Assembly: GCA_902799345.1 (NCBI GenBank)
Contig: CADBZW010000020.1
Coordinates: forward strand, 1-50,602
Source: an uncultured Bacteroidia bacterium
GTDB lineage: Bacteria; Bacteroidota; Bacteroidia; Bacteroidales; F082
Reading direction: 5' to 3'
Length of the DNA stretch: 50,602 nt
Shown here: piece by piece, positions 32,546 to 41,101 of the stretch
How positions within the stretch are numbered: the stretch's first letter is position 1
Layout: every line of letters starts with the position of its first letter
Notes under the pieces: model-generated
Told to the model about the DNA's origin: nothing
Database searches by the model: none
Seen by the model: only the letters and a program-made list of their open reading frames with translations
Translations under genes and position numbers: made by a program

Positions 32546-33070
32546 ATGGACAAAAAAGAACTACGCGCCCACATCAAGGCCTTGAAGAAACAACATACCA
32601 AGGAGCAACTGCTTGAACAATCAGAACAAATCATGGCCAAGCTGGAATGTCATCCCGACTTCGTCAAAGCCGATCGGGTGATGCTCTACAGTGCCCTGCC
32701 CGACGAGGTGCAGACCCAGGCCTTCCTCGAAAAGTGGCACCTGAAAAAACAAATCATCCTGCCCACCGTGGTCGGCGACGACATCGTCCCCGTAGAATAC
32801 GGCAAGGACACCGGTTTTGCCGTGGGCGACTTCAACATCCTGGAGCCGCAAAACGAGCCTTACACGGGCGACTTCGACCTCATCATCGTCCCCGGCGTGG
32901 CCTTTGATAGACACGGCAACCGCATCGGGCGCGGACGCGGCTATTACGACCGTTTCCTCTGCCAGCACCTCGACGTGAAACGCATCGGCATCTGCTTCGA
33001 CTTCCAGCTGGTCGACACCGTCCCTACTGAGCCATTGGATATCATTATGGATGAGGTGATTACACTTTAA
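32546..33070 (+). CDS. 5-formyltetrahydrofolate cyclo-ligase
   Basis: 174 residues. It converts 5-formyl-THF to 5,10-methenyl-THF with ATP. The signature GRGRGYYDRFL (~129-139) and the N-terminal KKELRAHIKALKK with LYSALPDEVQT are typical. The start at 32546 (MDKKELRAH) follows the esterase stop by 11 bases; the longer frame overlaps the esterase and has no family similarity. Confidence 0.92.
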   Translation: MDKKELRAHIKALKKQHTKEQLLEQSEQIMAKLECHPDFVKADRVMLYSALPDEVQTQAFLEKWHLKKQIILPTVVGDDIVPVEYGKDTGFAVGDFNILEPQNEPYTGDFDLIIVPGVAFDRHGNRIGRGRGYYDRFLCQHLDVKRIGICFDFQLVDTVPTEPLDIIMDEVITL

Positions 33071-33125
33071 CCACCTTTTATTGAAATCTTTTCCAAATAT
33101 CCACTTCCATGTCGGGAAAAATGCT

Positions 33126-33133
33126 TATCTTTG
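33126..33133 (+). promoter_or_regulatory. -7 promoter element of the cysteine-peptidase operon
   Basis: TATCTTTG, 38 bases before the C10 peptidase start. The -33 is weak. Confidence 0.5.
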
Positions 33134-33171
33134 AAGCCTCTTTTCAGAAACATCATAGAAACACACTCATT

Positions 33172-35961
33172 ATGCAAAAACATCTCTTTTTATTCCTCGT
33201 TATGCTGCTCGGCATAACCACACTAAACGCCCGTCCCGTAGACGTGGAAAGAGCAAAAGCTATTGGTCAGAAATATGTCAGCGCACATTTCAGCAACATC
33301 CAAAAAGACAACGAATTACAATTGGTCTACACTGGCGTTTCAAGCCGTGGCGAGGCCTGCTTCTATGCCTTCAACAGTGGTGAAAGCAGTTTCGTCATCG
33401 TTTCGGCTGACGACCGCTTCCGTCCCATTGTGGGTTACTCCGACGAAGGCCCGTTTGAAACGGAGAACATGTCGCCCGAGTGCGCCTTCTACCTTGACAA
33501 GATCATCGAAGCGCGTACTAGCCGGGCCGCTGTTTTAGACGACCGCACCGCGGAAGAATGGCAAAGCGTGGCCACCACGGGCAAGCTGCTCTCACGCAAC
33601 GGCGGACGTGGCGTCGACTACATCTGCAAAACTCTGTGGAACCAAGACTCGCCCTACAACCTCTATGCCCCTGAAGCCAGCAACGGCCCTGGCGGCAGAT
33701 GCTATGCCGGCTGCGTCGCCACAGCCATGAGCCAGGTGATGAAACGTTGGGACTATCCCGAACACGGCACCGGTTCCCATACCTATAATGCAGGCGGTTG
33801 GTGGGGGCCATCCTACCCCAACCTCAGCGCCAACTTCGGCGCCACCTATTATGACTGGGACAACATGCCTAACAGGATTTCCTCGACATCACCGCAAGAG
33901 CAAATCGAGGCCATCGCCACGCTGATGTACCATTGTGGTGTGTCGGTCAACATGGGCTTCGCCTACGACGGCAGCGGTGCCAACTCCGAAGACGTGCCCG
34001 ATGCCATCAAAAACTATTTCTCCTATTCGGATGAAGCCAAAATCAGAAGCAGAGACAACTATACCCTTACCAACTGGAAGAACCTGCTCAAGGGACAATT
34101 CGACCTCGGATGGCCCGTCTATTATTCTGGCTATAGCGAAAGTGGCGGACACGCCTTCGTGTGCGACGGCTATGATGACGACGACCTCTTCCACTTCAAC
34201 TGGGGTTGGGGCGGATCCAACGACGGCTATTTTGTTATCGACGAAATCGACTACGCCGATTGGGCGAGAGCCGTCATCAACTTCGTACCTACTAACGTGT
34301 ACAACTACATGGCTCTGGCACCCACCAACCTCACCGTGACGCCCAGCGGCGACTTCGACTATGCCGCCACCTTGCAATGGACCAACCCTTCCAAGAACAT
34401 CCACAACAACAACCTGTCGTCAATCGACCAAATAGTGATCACCCGTAACGGCGAAATCATCCACACCATCAACAACGTGACGCCTGGCGCCAGCATGACC
34501 TATACCGACTACTACATGCCTGCCATCGTAGACTATAGCGTGTATGCCGTATCCCATGACGCCAAAGGCCTGGAAGCTATTGAAACCAACGTATTCCTTG
34601 GCCCTTCGTGCGACTGGACCGTTGAGATGACTTCCTCTAATGCCTCTGGCTGGAACGGCGGCATCCTCACCTTTGTCAACACGGAAGGCACTGAGCTTTC
34701 ACAAGTCACCCTCACCTCCACCAGTGACACCAAGAGCGTCCGTCTGCCCTATGGACACGTTAACATCCGCTGGACCAAGCCCACTCAGGCTGTCGAACAA
34801 ATGAGTTTCGTTATCAAAAACTCGTCGAACCATGTCAAAGTCGCCTTTGAAGGCCGTTCCAACGACATCACACAAGGCTTGTTCTATATTGCCAACAACA
34901 CCTGTGAAAAAGCCGAAGTCGACCTCACCGGCCCTGAAAACTTGACCGTCACGCAAACGGGCAACAATGTCCATCTCTCATGGGAAGGATACAGCAGCGG
35001 CGACGTCATGCATTATCAAATCTACCGAGACAACTTACTGTTTGCCATCACCAACAACACGAGTTTCAACTACACGGAGACCAAAGAGGCCCTACACACC
35101 TACTATGTGGTTGCCTTCACCGAAGACGGCGAGAGCCATCCCTCTAACATCTGCAACCTACAACCTGCAGCCGACCACCTTCCTCCCACCAACCTCCGCT
35201 ATGAAATGACCACACCCACCAAGGCTTTGATTTCATGGGACGCCCCGCAAGCCGAAGGCGTATCAGGGTATATGGTCTACCGTCGTGCCCAAGGCGAAGA
35301 ATTCAAACGCGTCAAGATGCTCAGCGGAACCTCGTTCACCGACAACCTCACCAATAAAACCGACGAGCGCTACGAATACATCGTATGCGCTTCTTATTCG
35401 GGCACACAATACCAATCGAACTTTGCCACGTCGGCAGCCAATCCCGAGCTGAACTTCATCGAGGTCAACAAGACCATCATCCCCAAGAACCTGTCGTTCT
35501 ACATCCACGAAGGCAACGTCGCCCTGCAATGGAAAGAAGCCTCCATGGCACAGTCCTATAAAATCTACCGCAACAGCGAACTCATCGCCCAAGGCGTGAC
35601 GGGAAACAGCTTCGTCGACTATGACGCCAACGCGAGCCAGACCTACCATTACCTCGTCACTGGCTGCACCGACTTCATCGAGTCAAGCCCCTCTAACGAG
35701 GTTTACATCGACTGGACCACCGGCATCAATGAACAGACCCAAAACCTCAGCCTCTACCCCAACCCTACCGACGGCAAGGTGTACATTGAGACCGAAGGCC
35801 TTCGCATGGTGCGTGTCTTCAACCTGATGGGACAAGAGGTGATGAACCAAGCCGTTGACAGCAACTTCACGCTCGACCTCTCCTCACAGCCCCAAGGCTG
35901 CTATTTCATTGAGACCACGACCGAGCAAGGCAGCACGATTACGAAAATCATGAAATACTAA
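33172..35961 (+). CDS. C10 (SpeB-like) cysteine peptidase, T9SS-sorted
   Basis: 929 residues. Signal peptide MQKHLFLFLVMLLGITTLNA, then a SpeB/PrtT-type propeptide (RAKAIGQKYVSAHF... SSFVIVSADDRFRPIVGYS). In the catalytic domain the Cys is in AGCVATAMSQVMKRW (~180) and the His in SGGHAFVCDGY (~326), followed by FHFNWGWGGSNDGYF. Three or four fibronectin-III-like modules follow (~383-850), then a T9SS type A domain (LYPNPTDGKV at ~862, VFNLMGQEV, PQGCYFIET). It should be secreted as a zymogen and activated by prodomain removal. Likely a proteolytic virulence or nutrition factor; first gene of a three-peptidase operon. Confidence 0.92.
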   Translation: MQKHLFLFLVMLLGITTLNARPVDVERAKAIGQKYVSAHFSNIQKDNELQLVYTGVSSRGEACFYAFNSGESSFVIVSADDRFRPIVGYSDEGPFETENMSPECAFYLDKIIEARTSRAAVLDDRTAEEWQSVATTGKLLSRNGGRGVDYICKTLWNQDSPYNLYAPEASNGPGGRCYAGCVATAMSQVMKRWDYPEHGTGSHTYNAGGWWGPSYPNLSANFGATYYDWDNMPNRISSTSPQEQIEAIATLMYHCGVSVNMGFAYDGSGANSEDVPDAIKNYFSYSDEAKIRSRDNYTLTNWKNLLKGQFDLGWPVYYSGYSESGGHAFVCDGYDDDDLFHFNWGWGGSNDGYFVIDEIDYADWARAVINFVPTNVYNYMALAPTNLTVTPSGDFDYAATLQWTNPSKNIHNNNLSSIDQIVITRNGEIIHTINNVTPGASMTYTDYYMPAIVDYSVYAVSHDAKGLEAIETNVFLGPSCDWTVEMTSSNASGWNGGILTFVNTEGTELSQVTLTSTSDTKSVRLPYGHVNIRWTKPTQAVEQMSFVIKNSSNHVKVAFEGRSNDITQGLFYIANNTCEKAEVDLTGPENLTVTQTGNNVHLSWEGYSSGDVMHYQIYRDNLLFAITNNTSFNYTETKEALHTYYVVAFTEDGESHPSNICNLQPAADHLPPTNLRYEMTTPTKALISWDAPQAEGVSGYMVYRRAQGEEFKRVKMLSGTSFTDNLTNKTDERYEYIVCASYSGTQYQSNFATSAANPELNFIEVNKTIIPKNLSFYIHEGNVALQWKEASMAQSYKIYRNSELIAQGVTGNSFVDYDANASQTYHYLVTGCTDFIESSPSNEVYIDWTTGINEQTQNLSLYPNPTDGKVYIETEGLRMVRVFNLMGQEVMNQAVDSNFTLDLSSQPQGCYFIETTTEQGSTITKIMKY

Positions 35962-35971
35962 CCACAACCCT

Positions 35972-37108
35972 ATGAATAAATTTTTGAATATGGCAGCCAT
36001 GGCGCTGCTGTTAGGTTTGGGCACGAGCCTCTTCGCCCAAGAAGCTGAAGAGAAAGAGCCCGTCTATAAGATCACCGAAACCGTCAACGTGAAACATTCA
36101 CCCGTCGACAACCAAGGCAGCTCAGGCACGTGTTGGTGCTTCGCTGGCATCGGCTTCGTAGAGGCGGAAATCATGCGCATCTACGGCAAAGAATTCAACC
36201 TTTCGGAGATGTTCGTCGTCCGCAATGCCTGGACGGAGAAAGTGAACAAATTCGTCCGAATGCACGGCAACAACACCCTCAGCCAAGGCGGCGAGGTGTG
36301 CGACGTGCTCTACATGATCGACAAATACGGCATGATGCCTGAAGACGCTTACAGTGGCAAGGTCATTGGTGAGGAGCGCCACATGCACAACGAGATGAAC
36401 GAGGTCATCAATGGCGTGGCTCGCGCCATCATCAAAAACGGCAACAAGAAAATCTCGCCCGCTGGCCCCAAGGCTTTACAAGGCGTTTTGGATGCCTACC
36501 TCGGCAAGGCTCCGGAAGAGTTCACCGTCGACGGCAAGAAATACACGGCCAAGTCGTTTGCTGACGCCTATCGCATCAACCCCGCCGACTACATCGAAAT
36601 CTGCTCCTTCACCAACGAGGAATACAACAAACCCTGCATGGTGGAAATCCCCGACAACTGGACTTGGACCCCTGCCTACAACCTGCCCCTCGACAAGCTG
36701 ATGGAGGCCGTCGACTTTGCCCTTGAGCACGGCTACACCCTCGGCTGGGCACAGGACGTGAGCAACCCGGGCTTCTCGCGCAAGGAAGGCATCGGCATTG
36801 TGCCCGAAGATCCGAAGGACGAGAATCTCTGGAAAGAAATCGTGGCCGAAAAGAAGGTGACCGACGAAATTCACCAAGCCGCCTACGACAACTGGGACGC
36901 CGGCGACGACCACAGTATGCTTGTGGTGGGTATCGCCAAGGACCAAAACGGCAACAAATACTACAAAATCAAGAACTCGTGGGGCGATGCCGGTCCGTAT
37001 AAAGGCTATTGGTACTGCTCGGAGCAATATTTGCGCCAATACACCATCTTCTTCACGCTCCACAAAGACGCCCTCTCAAAAGAGATGAAAAAGAATCTTG
37101 GACTCTAA
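35972..37108 (+). CDS. Secreted C1B aminopeptidase C / bleomycin hydrolase
   Basis: 378 residues with a signal peptide ending LFAQ. The papain-like triad of the C1B family is intact: Gln-Cys in NQGSSGTCWCF (~54), His in GDDHSMLVVGI (~313), Asn in IKNSWGDAG (~334). Unlike the cytoplasmic PepC of many bacteria, it is exported. C1B enzymes are usually hexameric and trim N-terminal residues from peptides. It begins 10 bases after the C10 peptidase, so it could process its products. Paralog of the next gene. Confidence 0.92.
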   Translation: MNKFLNMAAMALLLGLGTSLFAQEAEEKEPVYKITETVNVKHSPVDNQGSSGTCWCFAGIGFVEAEIMRIYGKEFNLSEMFVVRNAWTEKVNKFVRMHGNNTLSQGGEVCDVLYMIDKYGMMPEDAYSGKVIGEERHMHNEMNEVINGVARAIIKNGNKKISPAGPKALQGVLDAYLGKAPEEFTVDGKKYTAKSFADAYRINPADYIEICSFTNEEYNKPCMVEIPDNWTWTPAYNLPLDKLMEAVDFALEHGYTLGWAQDVSNPGFSRKEGIGIVPEDPKDENLWKEIVAEKKVTDEIHQAAYDNWDAGDDHSMLVVGIAKDQNGNKYYKIKNSWGDAGPYKGYWYCSEQYLRQYTIFFTLHKDALSKEMKKNLGL

Positions 37109-37111
37109 TTT

Positions 37112-37146
37112 TCAATTGTCAATTATCAATTATCAATTATCAATTT
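37112..37146 (+). repeat. Heptanucleotide tandem repeat, five units
   Basis: TCAATTG, three TCAATTA and TCAATTT, directly between the two C1B peptidase genes. Confidence 0.85.
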
Positions 37147-37160
37147 AAAATCATAACATT

Positions 37161-38393
37161 ATGAAATTCAAACACTTATTAACCGCCACCGCCTTGATGC
37201 TCAGCATCAGCGTCGTTGCACAGCCTGAGGCTAAAAAAGACGAAGCCAAGGAAGAGGAAGGCTTCAAGTTTACCACGATCAAGGAACTTCCCATCACCTC
37301 CGTGAAAGACCAGAACCAAGCCGGCACCTGCTGGTGCTACAGCTCGTTGGCTTTCTTTGAGGCCGAACTGCTCCGCATGGGCAAGCCCGAGTACGACTTC
37401 TCGGAGATGTACATCGTTTACAAGACCTACCTCGACCGTGCCGAGGCTGCCATCCGCACCCACGGCGACGTTTCGTTCTCGCAAGGTGGTTCCTTCGGCG
37501 ACGTGCTGTATGCCATCAAGCACTATGGCCTCGTCCCCGATGAACTGATGCCTGCCGGCGCCATGCACGGCGACTCACTGTCGAACTTCACCGAGCTCTC
37601 CGCCGTCACCGATCCCTTCGTGGAAGGTATCGTCAAGAGCTGCAAGATCCAGATGGACAAAGACGGCTGCCCGCTGTGGAAGAAAGCTCTCGCTGGCATC
37701 TACGACGCCTACCTTGGCGTGCCTCCGACCGAGTTCACTTACAACGGCAAAAAATACACGCCCATGACCTTCGCCGAGTCGACGGGCCTCAACATGAACG
37801 ACTATGTCAACATCACCTCCTTCACGCACCATCCTTTCTACGAGCCTTTCGTCATCGAAGTGCAGGACAACTGGCGCTGGGGTCAGGCCTGGAACCTCCC
37901 CATCGACGAGATGATGCAGGTGATGGACAACGCCATCGACAAAGGTTACCCGATTGCTTGGGGTAGCGATGTCAGCGAGGCTGGCTGGCTCCGTGGCAAG
38001 ATGGCCGGTGTGGCTGTCCTCCCCGACCTCGAAGCCAAAGGCCGCGACCTGCAAGGCAGCGACATGGCCCACTGGCTGGGCATGAGTGCCGCCGACCGTA
38101 AGAAGGAAGCCCAAAACGGCCCCACCCCGCAGAAGTGGGTCACGCAGAAGGAACGTCAGATCGCCTACGACAACTACGAGACGGGCGACGACCACGGCAT
38201 GCTCATCTACGGCACCGCCAAGGACCAAATGGGTAACGAATACTTCATGGTGAAGAACAGCTGGGGCGACGCCGGCCAATACAAAGGCATTTGGTACGTC
38301 TCGAAGGCCTTCGTCCGCTACAAGACCATGAACATCGTGGTCCATAAGGACGCCCTGCCGAAAGACATCGCCAAGAAGCTTGGCATCAAGTAA
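37161..38393 (+). CDS. Secreted C1B aminopeptidase C / bleomycin hydrolase, paralog
   Basis: 410 residues with a signal peptide (MKFKHLLTATALMLSISVVAQ). The triad is in DQNQAGTCWCY (~56), GDDHGMLIYG (~347) and VKNSWGDAG (~366). An Ala/Glu/Lys-rich linker precedes the catalytic part. The C-terminus, KDALPKDIAKKLGIK, is similar to that of the upstream paralog; in the family the C-terminal arm enters the cleft and sets aminopeptidase specificity. Third and last gene of the peptidase operon, closed by a terminator. Confidence 0.92.
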   Translation: MKFKHLLTATALMLSISVVAQPEAKKDEAKEEEGFKFTTIKELPITSVKDQNQAGTCWCYSSLAFFEAELLRMGKPEYDFSEMYIVYKTYLDRAEAAIRTHGDVSFSQGGSFGDVLYAIKHYGLVPDELMPAGAMHGDSLSNFTELSAVTDPFVEGIVKSCKIQMDKDGCPLWKKALAGIYDAYLGVPPTEFTYNGKKYTPMTFAESTGLNMNDYVNITSFTHHPFYEPFVIEVQDNWRWGQAWNLPIDEMMQVMDNAIDKGYPIAWGSDVSEAGWLRGKMAGVAVLPDLEAKGRDLQGSDMAHWLGMSAADRKKEAQNGPTPQKWVTQKERQIAYDNYETGDDHGMLIYGTAKDQMGNEYFMVKNSWGDAGQYKGIWYVSKAFVRYKTMNIVVHKDALPKDIAKKLGIK

Positions 38394-38412
38394 ATCAAGT
38401 CTGATTGAACAC

Positions 38413-38443
38413 GAAAAAAGGAAGCCGATGGCTTCCTTTTTTC
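38413..38443. terminator. Bidirectional intrinsic terminator
   Basis: GGAAGCC-GAT-GGCTTCC with A and T tracts on either side, between the convergent peptidase operon and the YitT-like gene. Confidence 0.85.
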
Positions 38444-38445
38444 AT

Positions 38446-39366
38446 TTATCGCTTTATCTGCTCAAACCCCTTACCGTAAGCTCCCATCACCGTATTCATT
38501 GTCATGAAAGCCTTGGGGTCTTCTTCTTTCACGATACGAAGAATCATCTGCGACTCGCGCTTATGGGCGACCACCATCAAGATGGGGCCTTCGCGCTTGG
38601 TGTACCAGCCTGTGCCATTGATGACCGTTACGCCGCGCTGCATCTCGTTGGCGATGCGGGTGGCCACCTTTTCAGGCTCTACGGTAAAAATGAAAGCCTG
38701 CACCGACTGCTTGTTACCCGTGAGCACCAGGTCGATGCAATAACTGCACACGCCCATCACCACGAAGCCGTATATGATGGCCTGTATTTTGTCGTCTTCG
38801 ATGACGAAATAAGAGCATGAGATGATGACGATGTCGATGAGCAGAATGACTCGACCTTGAGAGATGTTGCGGAATTTGCAAATCATCATCGCGACGATGT
38901 CGGTGCCACCTGTGCTACCGCCTTGGGTGAAAGCCACGCCGATGGCCAACCCCGCCAAGCCACCGCCGAGGATGGCCGCCAAAATCTTCTCCTCCACAAA
39001 AGGCTTTAACGCACCCATCGCATTAGGGTCGGTTTGGTAGAGCAACATCGGCTCGGTGATGTAATGCTGCAGGAACGACATGAACAGCGATGCCATGATG
39101 ATGGAATACACCGTCTTGATGCCGAACGATGGTCCTAGCACCTTCAACGAAATGAGCACCAGGATGCCGTTGATGACGAACACCGAGATACCCGTTGAGA
39201 TGCCCGTGGCATAGAAAATCAAGGTGGCGATACCGCTAACGCCACCACCCAAAATATGGTTGGGAATAAGGAAGGCCGTCCAGCCGAAGGCCATCACCAA
39301 CAACGCCAAGGTAATGATGACATATCGTTTCACCTCGGTTAAAACTTCTTTTTTGGATGCTTTCAT
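38446..39366 (-). CDS. YitT family membrane protein with DUF2179
   Basis: 306 residues. About five or six transmembrane helices (VIITLALLVMAFGWTAFLI, GISVFVINGILVLISL, ILAAILGGGLAGLAIGVAF and others) are followed by a cytoplasmic DUF2179 domain at ~215-300 (QSVQAFIFTVEPEKVATRI...GVTVINGTGWYTKREG). The conserved GGSTGGTDIVA is present. The function of the family is not settled. The start at 39366 (MKASKKEV) follows a good promoter; the longer frame would start upstream of it. Confidence 0.9.
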   Translation of the reverse strand: MKASKKEVLTEVKRYVIITLALLVMAFGWTAFLIPNHILGGGVSGIATLIFYATGISTGISVFVINGILVLISLKVLGPSFGIKTVYSIIMASLFMSFLQHYITEPMLLYQTDPNAMGALKPFVEEKILAAILGGGLAGLAIGVAFTQGGSTGGTDIVAMMICKFRNISQGRVILLIDIVIISCSYFVIEDDKIQAIIYGFVVMGVCSYCIDLVLTGNKQSVQAFIFTVEPEKVATRIANEMQRGVTVINGTGWYTKREGPILMVVAHKRESQMILRIVKEEDPKAFMTMNTVMGAYGKGFEQIKR

Positions 39367-39385
39367 AACAAATTGTTTTATGCGG

Positions 39386-39416
39386 CAAATGTAGGGATTA
39401 TTTGATTTAAAACAAA
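39386..39416 (-). promoter_or_regulatory. Promoter, -33 and -7 elements
   Basis: On the minus strand TTTG (complement of 39413-39416) and TACATTTG (complement of 39386-39393) are 19 bases apart, 19 bases before the yitT-like start. Confidence 0.7.
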
Positions 39417-39442
39417 AAAACCTCCTCAAAAAAGAAGAGGCT
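39412..39442 (-). terminator. Terminator after tRNA-Leu
   Basis: Reading leftward from the tRNA, CCTCTTC pairs imperfectly with GAGGAGG and a seven-T run follows. It overlaps the -33 box of the next gene. Confidence 0.6.
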
Positions 39443-39449
39443 TTCTGCG

Positions 39450-39534
39450 TACCCGAGGCCGGGCTCGAACCGGCACGCCTTTAAAGGGCAAGGGATTTTA
39501 AGTCCCTCGTGTCTACCAATTCCACCACTCAGGC
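39450..39534 (-). tRNA. tRNA-Leu (anticodon TAA)
   Basis: 85 bases with a complete cloverleaf. The acceptor stem is GCCTGAG / CTCGGGT, the D-loop has GGTGGAATTGGTAGAC, the anticodon loop is CTTAAAA in GGGA...TCCC, a long variable arm is present, and the T-arm contains GTTCGAGCC. The 3' CCA is not encoded. Confidence 0.95.
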
Positions 39535-39541
39535 ACTTACA

Positions 39542-39567
39542 CAAAAAATCCCGATTTGACTCGGGAC
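39542..39567 (-). terminator. Terminator after tRNA-Gly 1
   Basis: Reading leftward, CCCGA and TCGGG pair around a short loop and are followed by six T. It separates tRNA-Gly 1 from tRNA-Leu. Confidence 0.65.
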
Positions 39568-39571
39568 CTTG

Positions 39572-39647
<76 letters not shown>

Positions 39648-39741
39648 TTCGCTTTGCGAATCGGGGTTTCTGTCGCGACTCGGCATAATCAAACTTCGTT
39701 TGCTTCTGCTCTCACTGCTCCAGAAACACCGCCTGGCTTTG

Positions 39742-39814
<73 letters not shown>

Positions 39815-39876
39815 TTTGCTTGCAAATCGGGAACCTTATCACTTTCGCTCAAGGTTTCCGCTTGCGAATTGCGCGG

Positions 39877-39905
39877 CAAAAGTACAACTTTTTTCAATAC
39901 CGCAA
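39877..39905 (-). promoter_or_regulatory. Promoter of the tRNA cluster
   Basis: On the minus strand TTG (complement of 39903-39905) and TACTTTTG (complement of 39877-39884) are 18 bases apart, about 63 bases upstream of the first tRNA. Confidence 0.6.
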
Positions 39906-39981
39906 GCAATTTTGAGAAAATTTTTCTTTCTTTGTAGTTTTTTCGCTGTTTTTGCGTCAAATAGACAAACGATTCTGAACG

Positions 39982-40464
39982 ATGAAAGAGAAAGAAGCAG
40001 AATTTTCGGACCTCGTGAAAAGGTACAAAAACACCATCTTCACCGTGTGCTACCTCTTCTCGAAGGACCAGGACGAGGTGAACGACCTGTTCCAAGAGAC
40101 GCTCATCAACCTTTGGCGAGGCTTCGACTCGTTCAAGGGGCAATGCAACGTGAAGACTTGGATTTGGCGCGTCAGCCTCAACACCTGCCTCACCGCCGAG
40201 CGCAAGAAGAAACGCAGCGTGGAAACCGTGCCGCTCTCGATGGACATCAACCTCTTCACCGACACCGACGACGACACCCGACAAATCCAGCAACTCTACA
40301 GCCGCATCAACAAATTAGGGCTGGTCGATAGGGCCATCATCTTGCTTTGGCTCGAAAATATGAGCTACGAGGAAATCGGGCAAATCATCGGCATCTCCAC
40401 CAAGAACGTCTCCGTCAAATTGGTCAGAATCAAGGAACAACTGAAGAAAATGTCAAACGAATAA
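39982..40464 (+). CDS. ECF-type RNA polymerase sigma factor
   Basis: 160 residues. Sigma region 2 (FSDLVKRYKNTIFTVCYLFSKDQDEVNDLFQETLINLWRG, with the DxxQE-like core-binding segment) is followed by region 4 with its helix-turn-helix (MSYEEIGQIIGISTKNVSVKLVRIKEQLKK). Group IV sigma factors direct polymerase to a small regulon and are held by a membrane partner. The gene 12 bases downstream encodes a membrane protein in the place of an anti-sigma factor. Confidence 0.93.
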   Translation: MKEKEAEFSDLVKRYKNTIFTVCYLFSKDQDEVNDLFQETLINLWRGFDSFKGQCNVKTWIWRVSLNTCLTAERKKKRSVETVPLSMDINLFTDTDDDTRQIQQLYSRINKLGLVDRAIILLWLENMSYEEIGQIIGISTKNVSVKLVRIKEQLKKMSNE

Positions 40465-40476
40465 AAACGCAAAGCA

Positions 40477-41064
40477 ATGGAAAACAACGAATTGGAAGAA
40501 ATGCGGGCGCAATTGGCCACGTTGAACGAAAAGTTGGATAACGAAAGCATCGTTGACGAAAGGCTTGTCAGTGAAGCCACAAAAAAACACATTTCCAAAT
40601 TGCAGCGGAAACTGATTGGCAGAATCGTCATAATTACCCTGTGGGCAGCTTACTTTTATTGGAGGCTTGAACTTGGGATATTTCTACTTTGGTGCGTGGG
40701 ACTGCTCATCATAAGCATTTATATGTATTGTGTGGTTCGCCACGGCAATTCCGCCTCTCTGCCCGTAACGGAATACGCTCGGCGTCTCCGTAAGGCCCTG
40801 AAAATCTACAAAAAAGGAAATGGATTTATGTGGTTTTTATCCATTGTTCTTATATTGGCTTGGGGTACATACGTGCTTGTCTTAAATTGGCCATCAAATT
40901 TAGAACAAGCATTTATCGTTTTATTTGTGTGTTTCTTGATCGCTCTACTCCTATTGGTGGCCTATTTTATCAGCAATGTGTATGTTACTCCTGATGTCGA
41001 ACTGAAGTTGGAGATGGTTTTGGAGGATTTGGAGAAGGACTCTAATGATTCAGCAACTTCTTAA
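40477..41064 (+). CDS. Membrane protein, possible anti-sigma partner
   Basis: 195 residues. An N-terminal ~45-residue charged helix (NNELEEMRAQLATLNEKLDNESIVDERL) lies on the cytoplasmic side, then four hydrophobic helices (IVIITLWAAYFYWRL; IFLLWCVGLLIISIYMYCVV; FMWFLSIVLILAWGTYVLVL; FIVLFVCFLIALLLLVAYFI) and a short acidic tail. No zinc anti-sigma (ZAS) motif. Position after the ECF gene suggests co-regulation. The last seven residues (SNDSATS) and the stop codon are encoded by the antisense of the mutS-derived fragment at 41042-41101. AT-richer than its surroundings. Confidence 0.75.
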   Translation: MENNELEEMRAQLATLNEKLDNESIVDERLVSEATKKHISKLQRKLIGRIVIITLWAAYFYWRLELGIFLLWCVGLLIISIYMYCVVRHGNSASLPVTEYARRLRKALKIYKKGNGFMWFLSIVLILAWGTYVLVLNWPSNLEQAFIVLFVCFLIALLLLVAYFISNVYVTPDVELKLEMVLEDLEKDSNDSATS

Positions 41065-41101
41065 TCTCATTCAGCTTCATCAATGCCTCAACGGATGTCA
41101 A
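41042..41101 (-). pseudogene. Second copy of the mutS 3' end (fragment)
   Basis: 60 bases match 42541-42600, the end of mutS, at 53 positions. Read in the MutS frame it gives [19 protein letters not shown] and a TAG stop; the real gene has [19 protein letters not shown] and TAA. Of seven differences, five are synonymous and one only changes the stop codon. The ATPase gene's TGA stop is formed inside this fragment. Confidence 0.88.
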
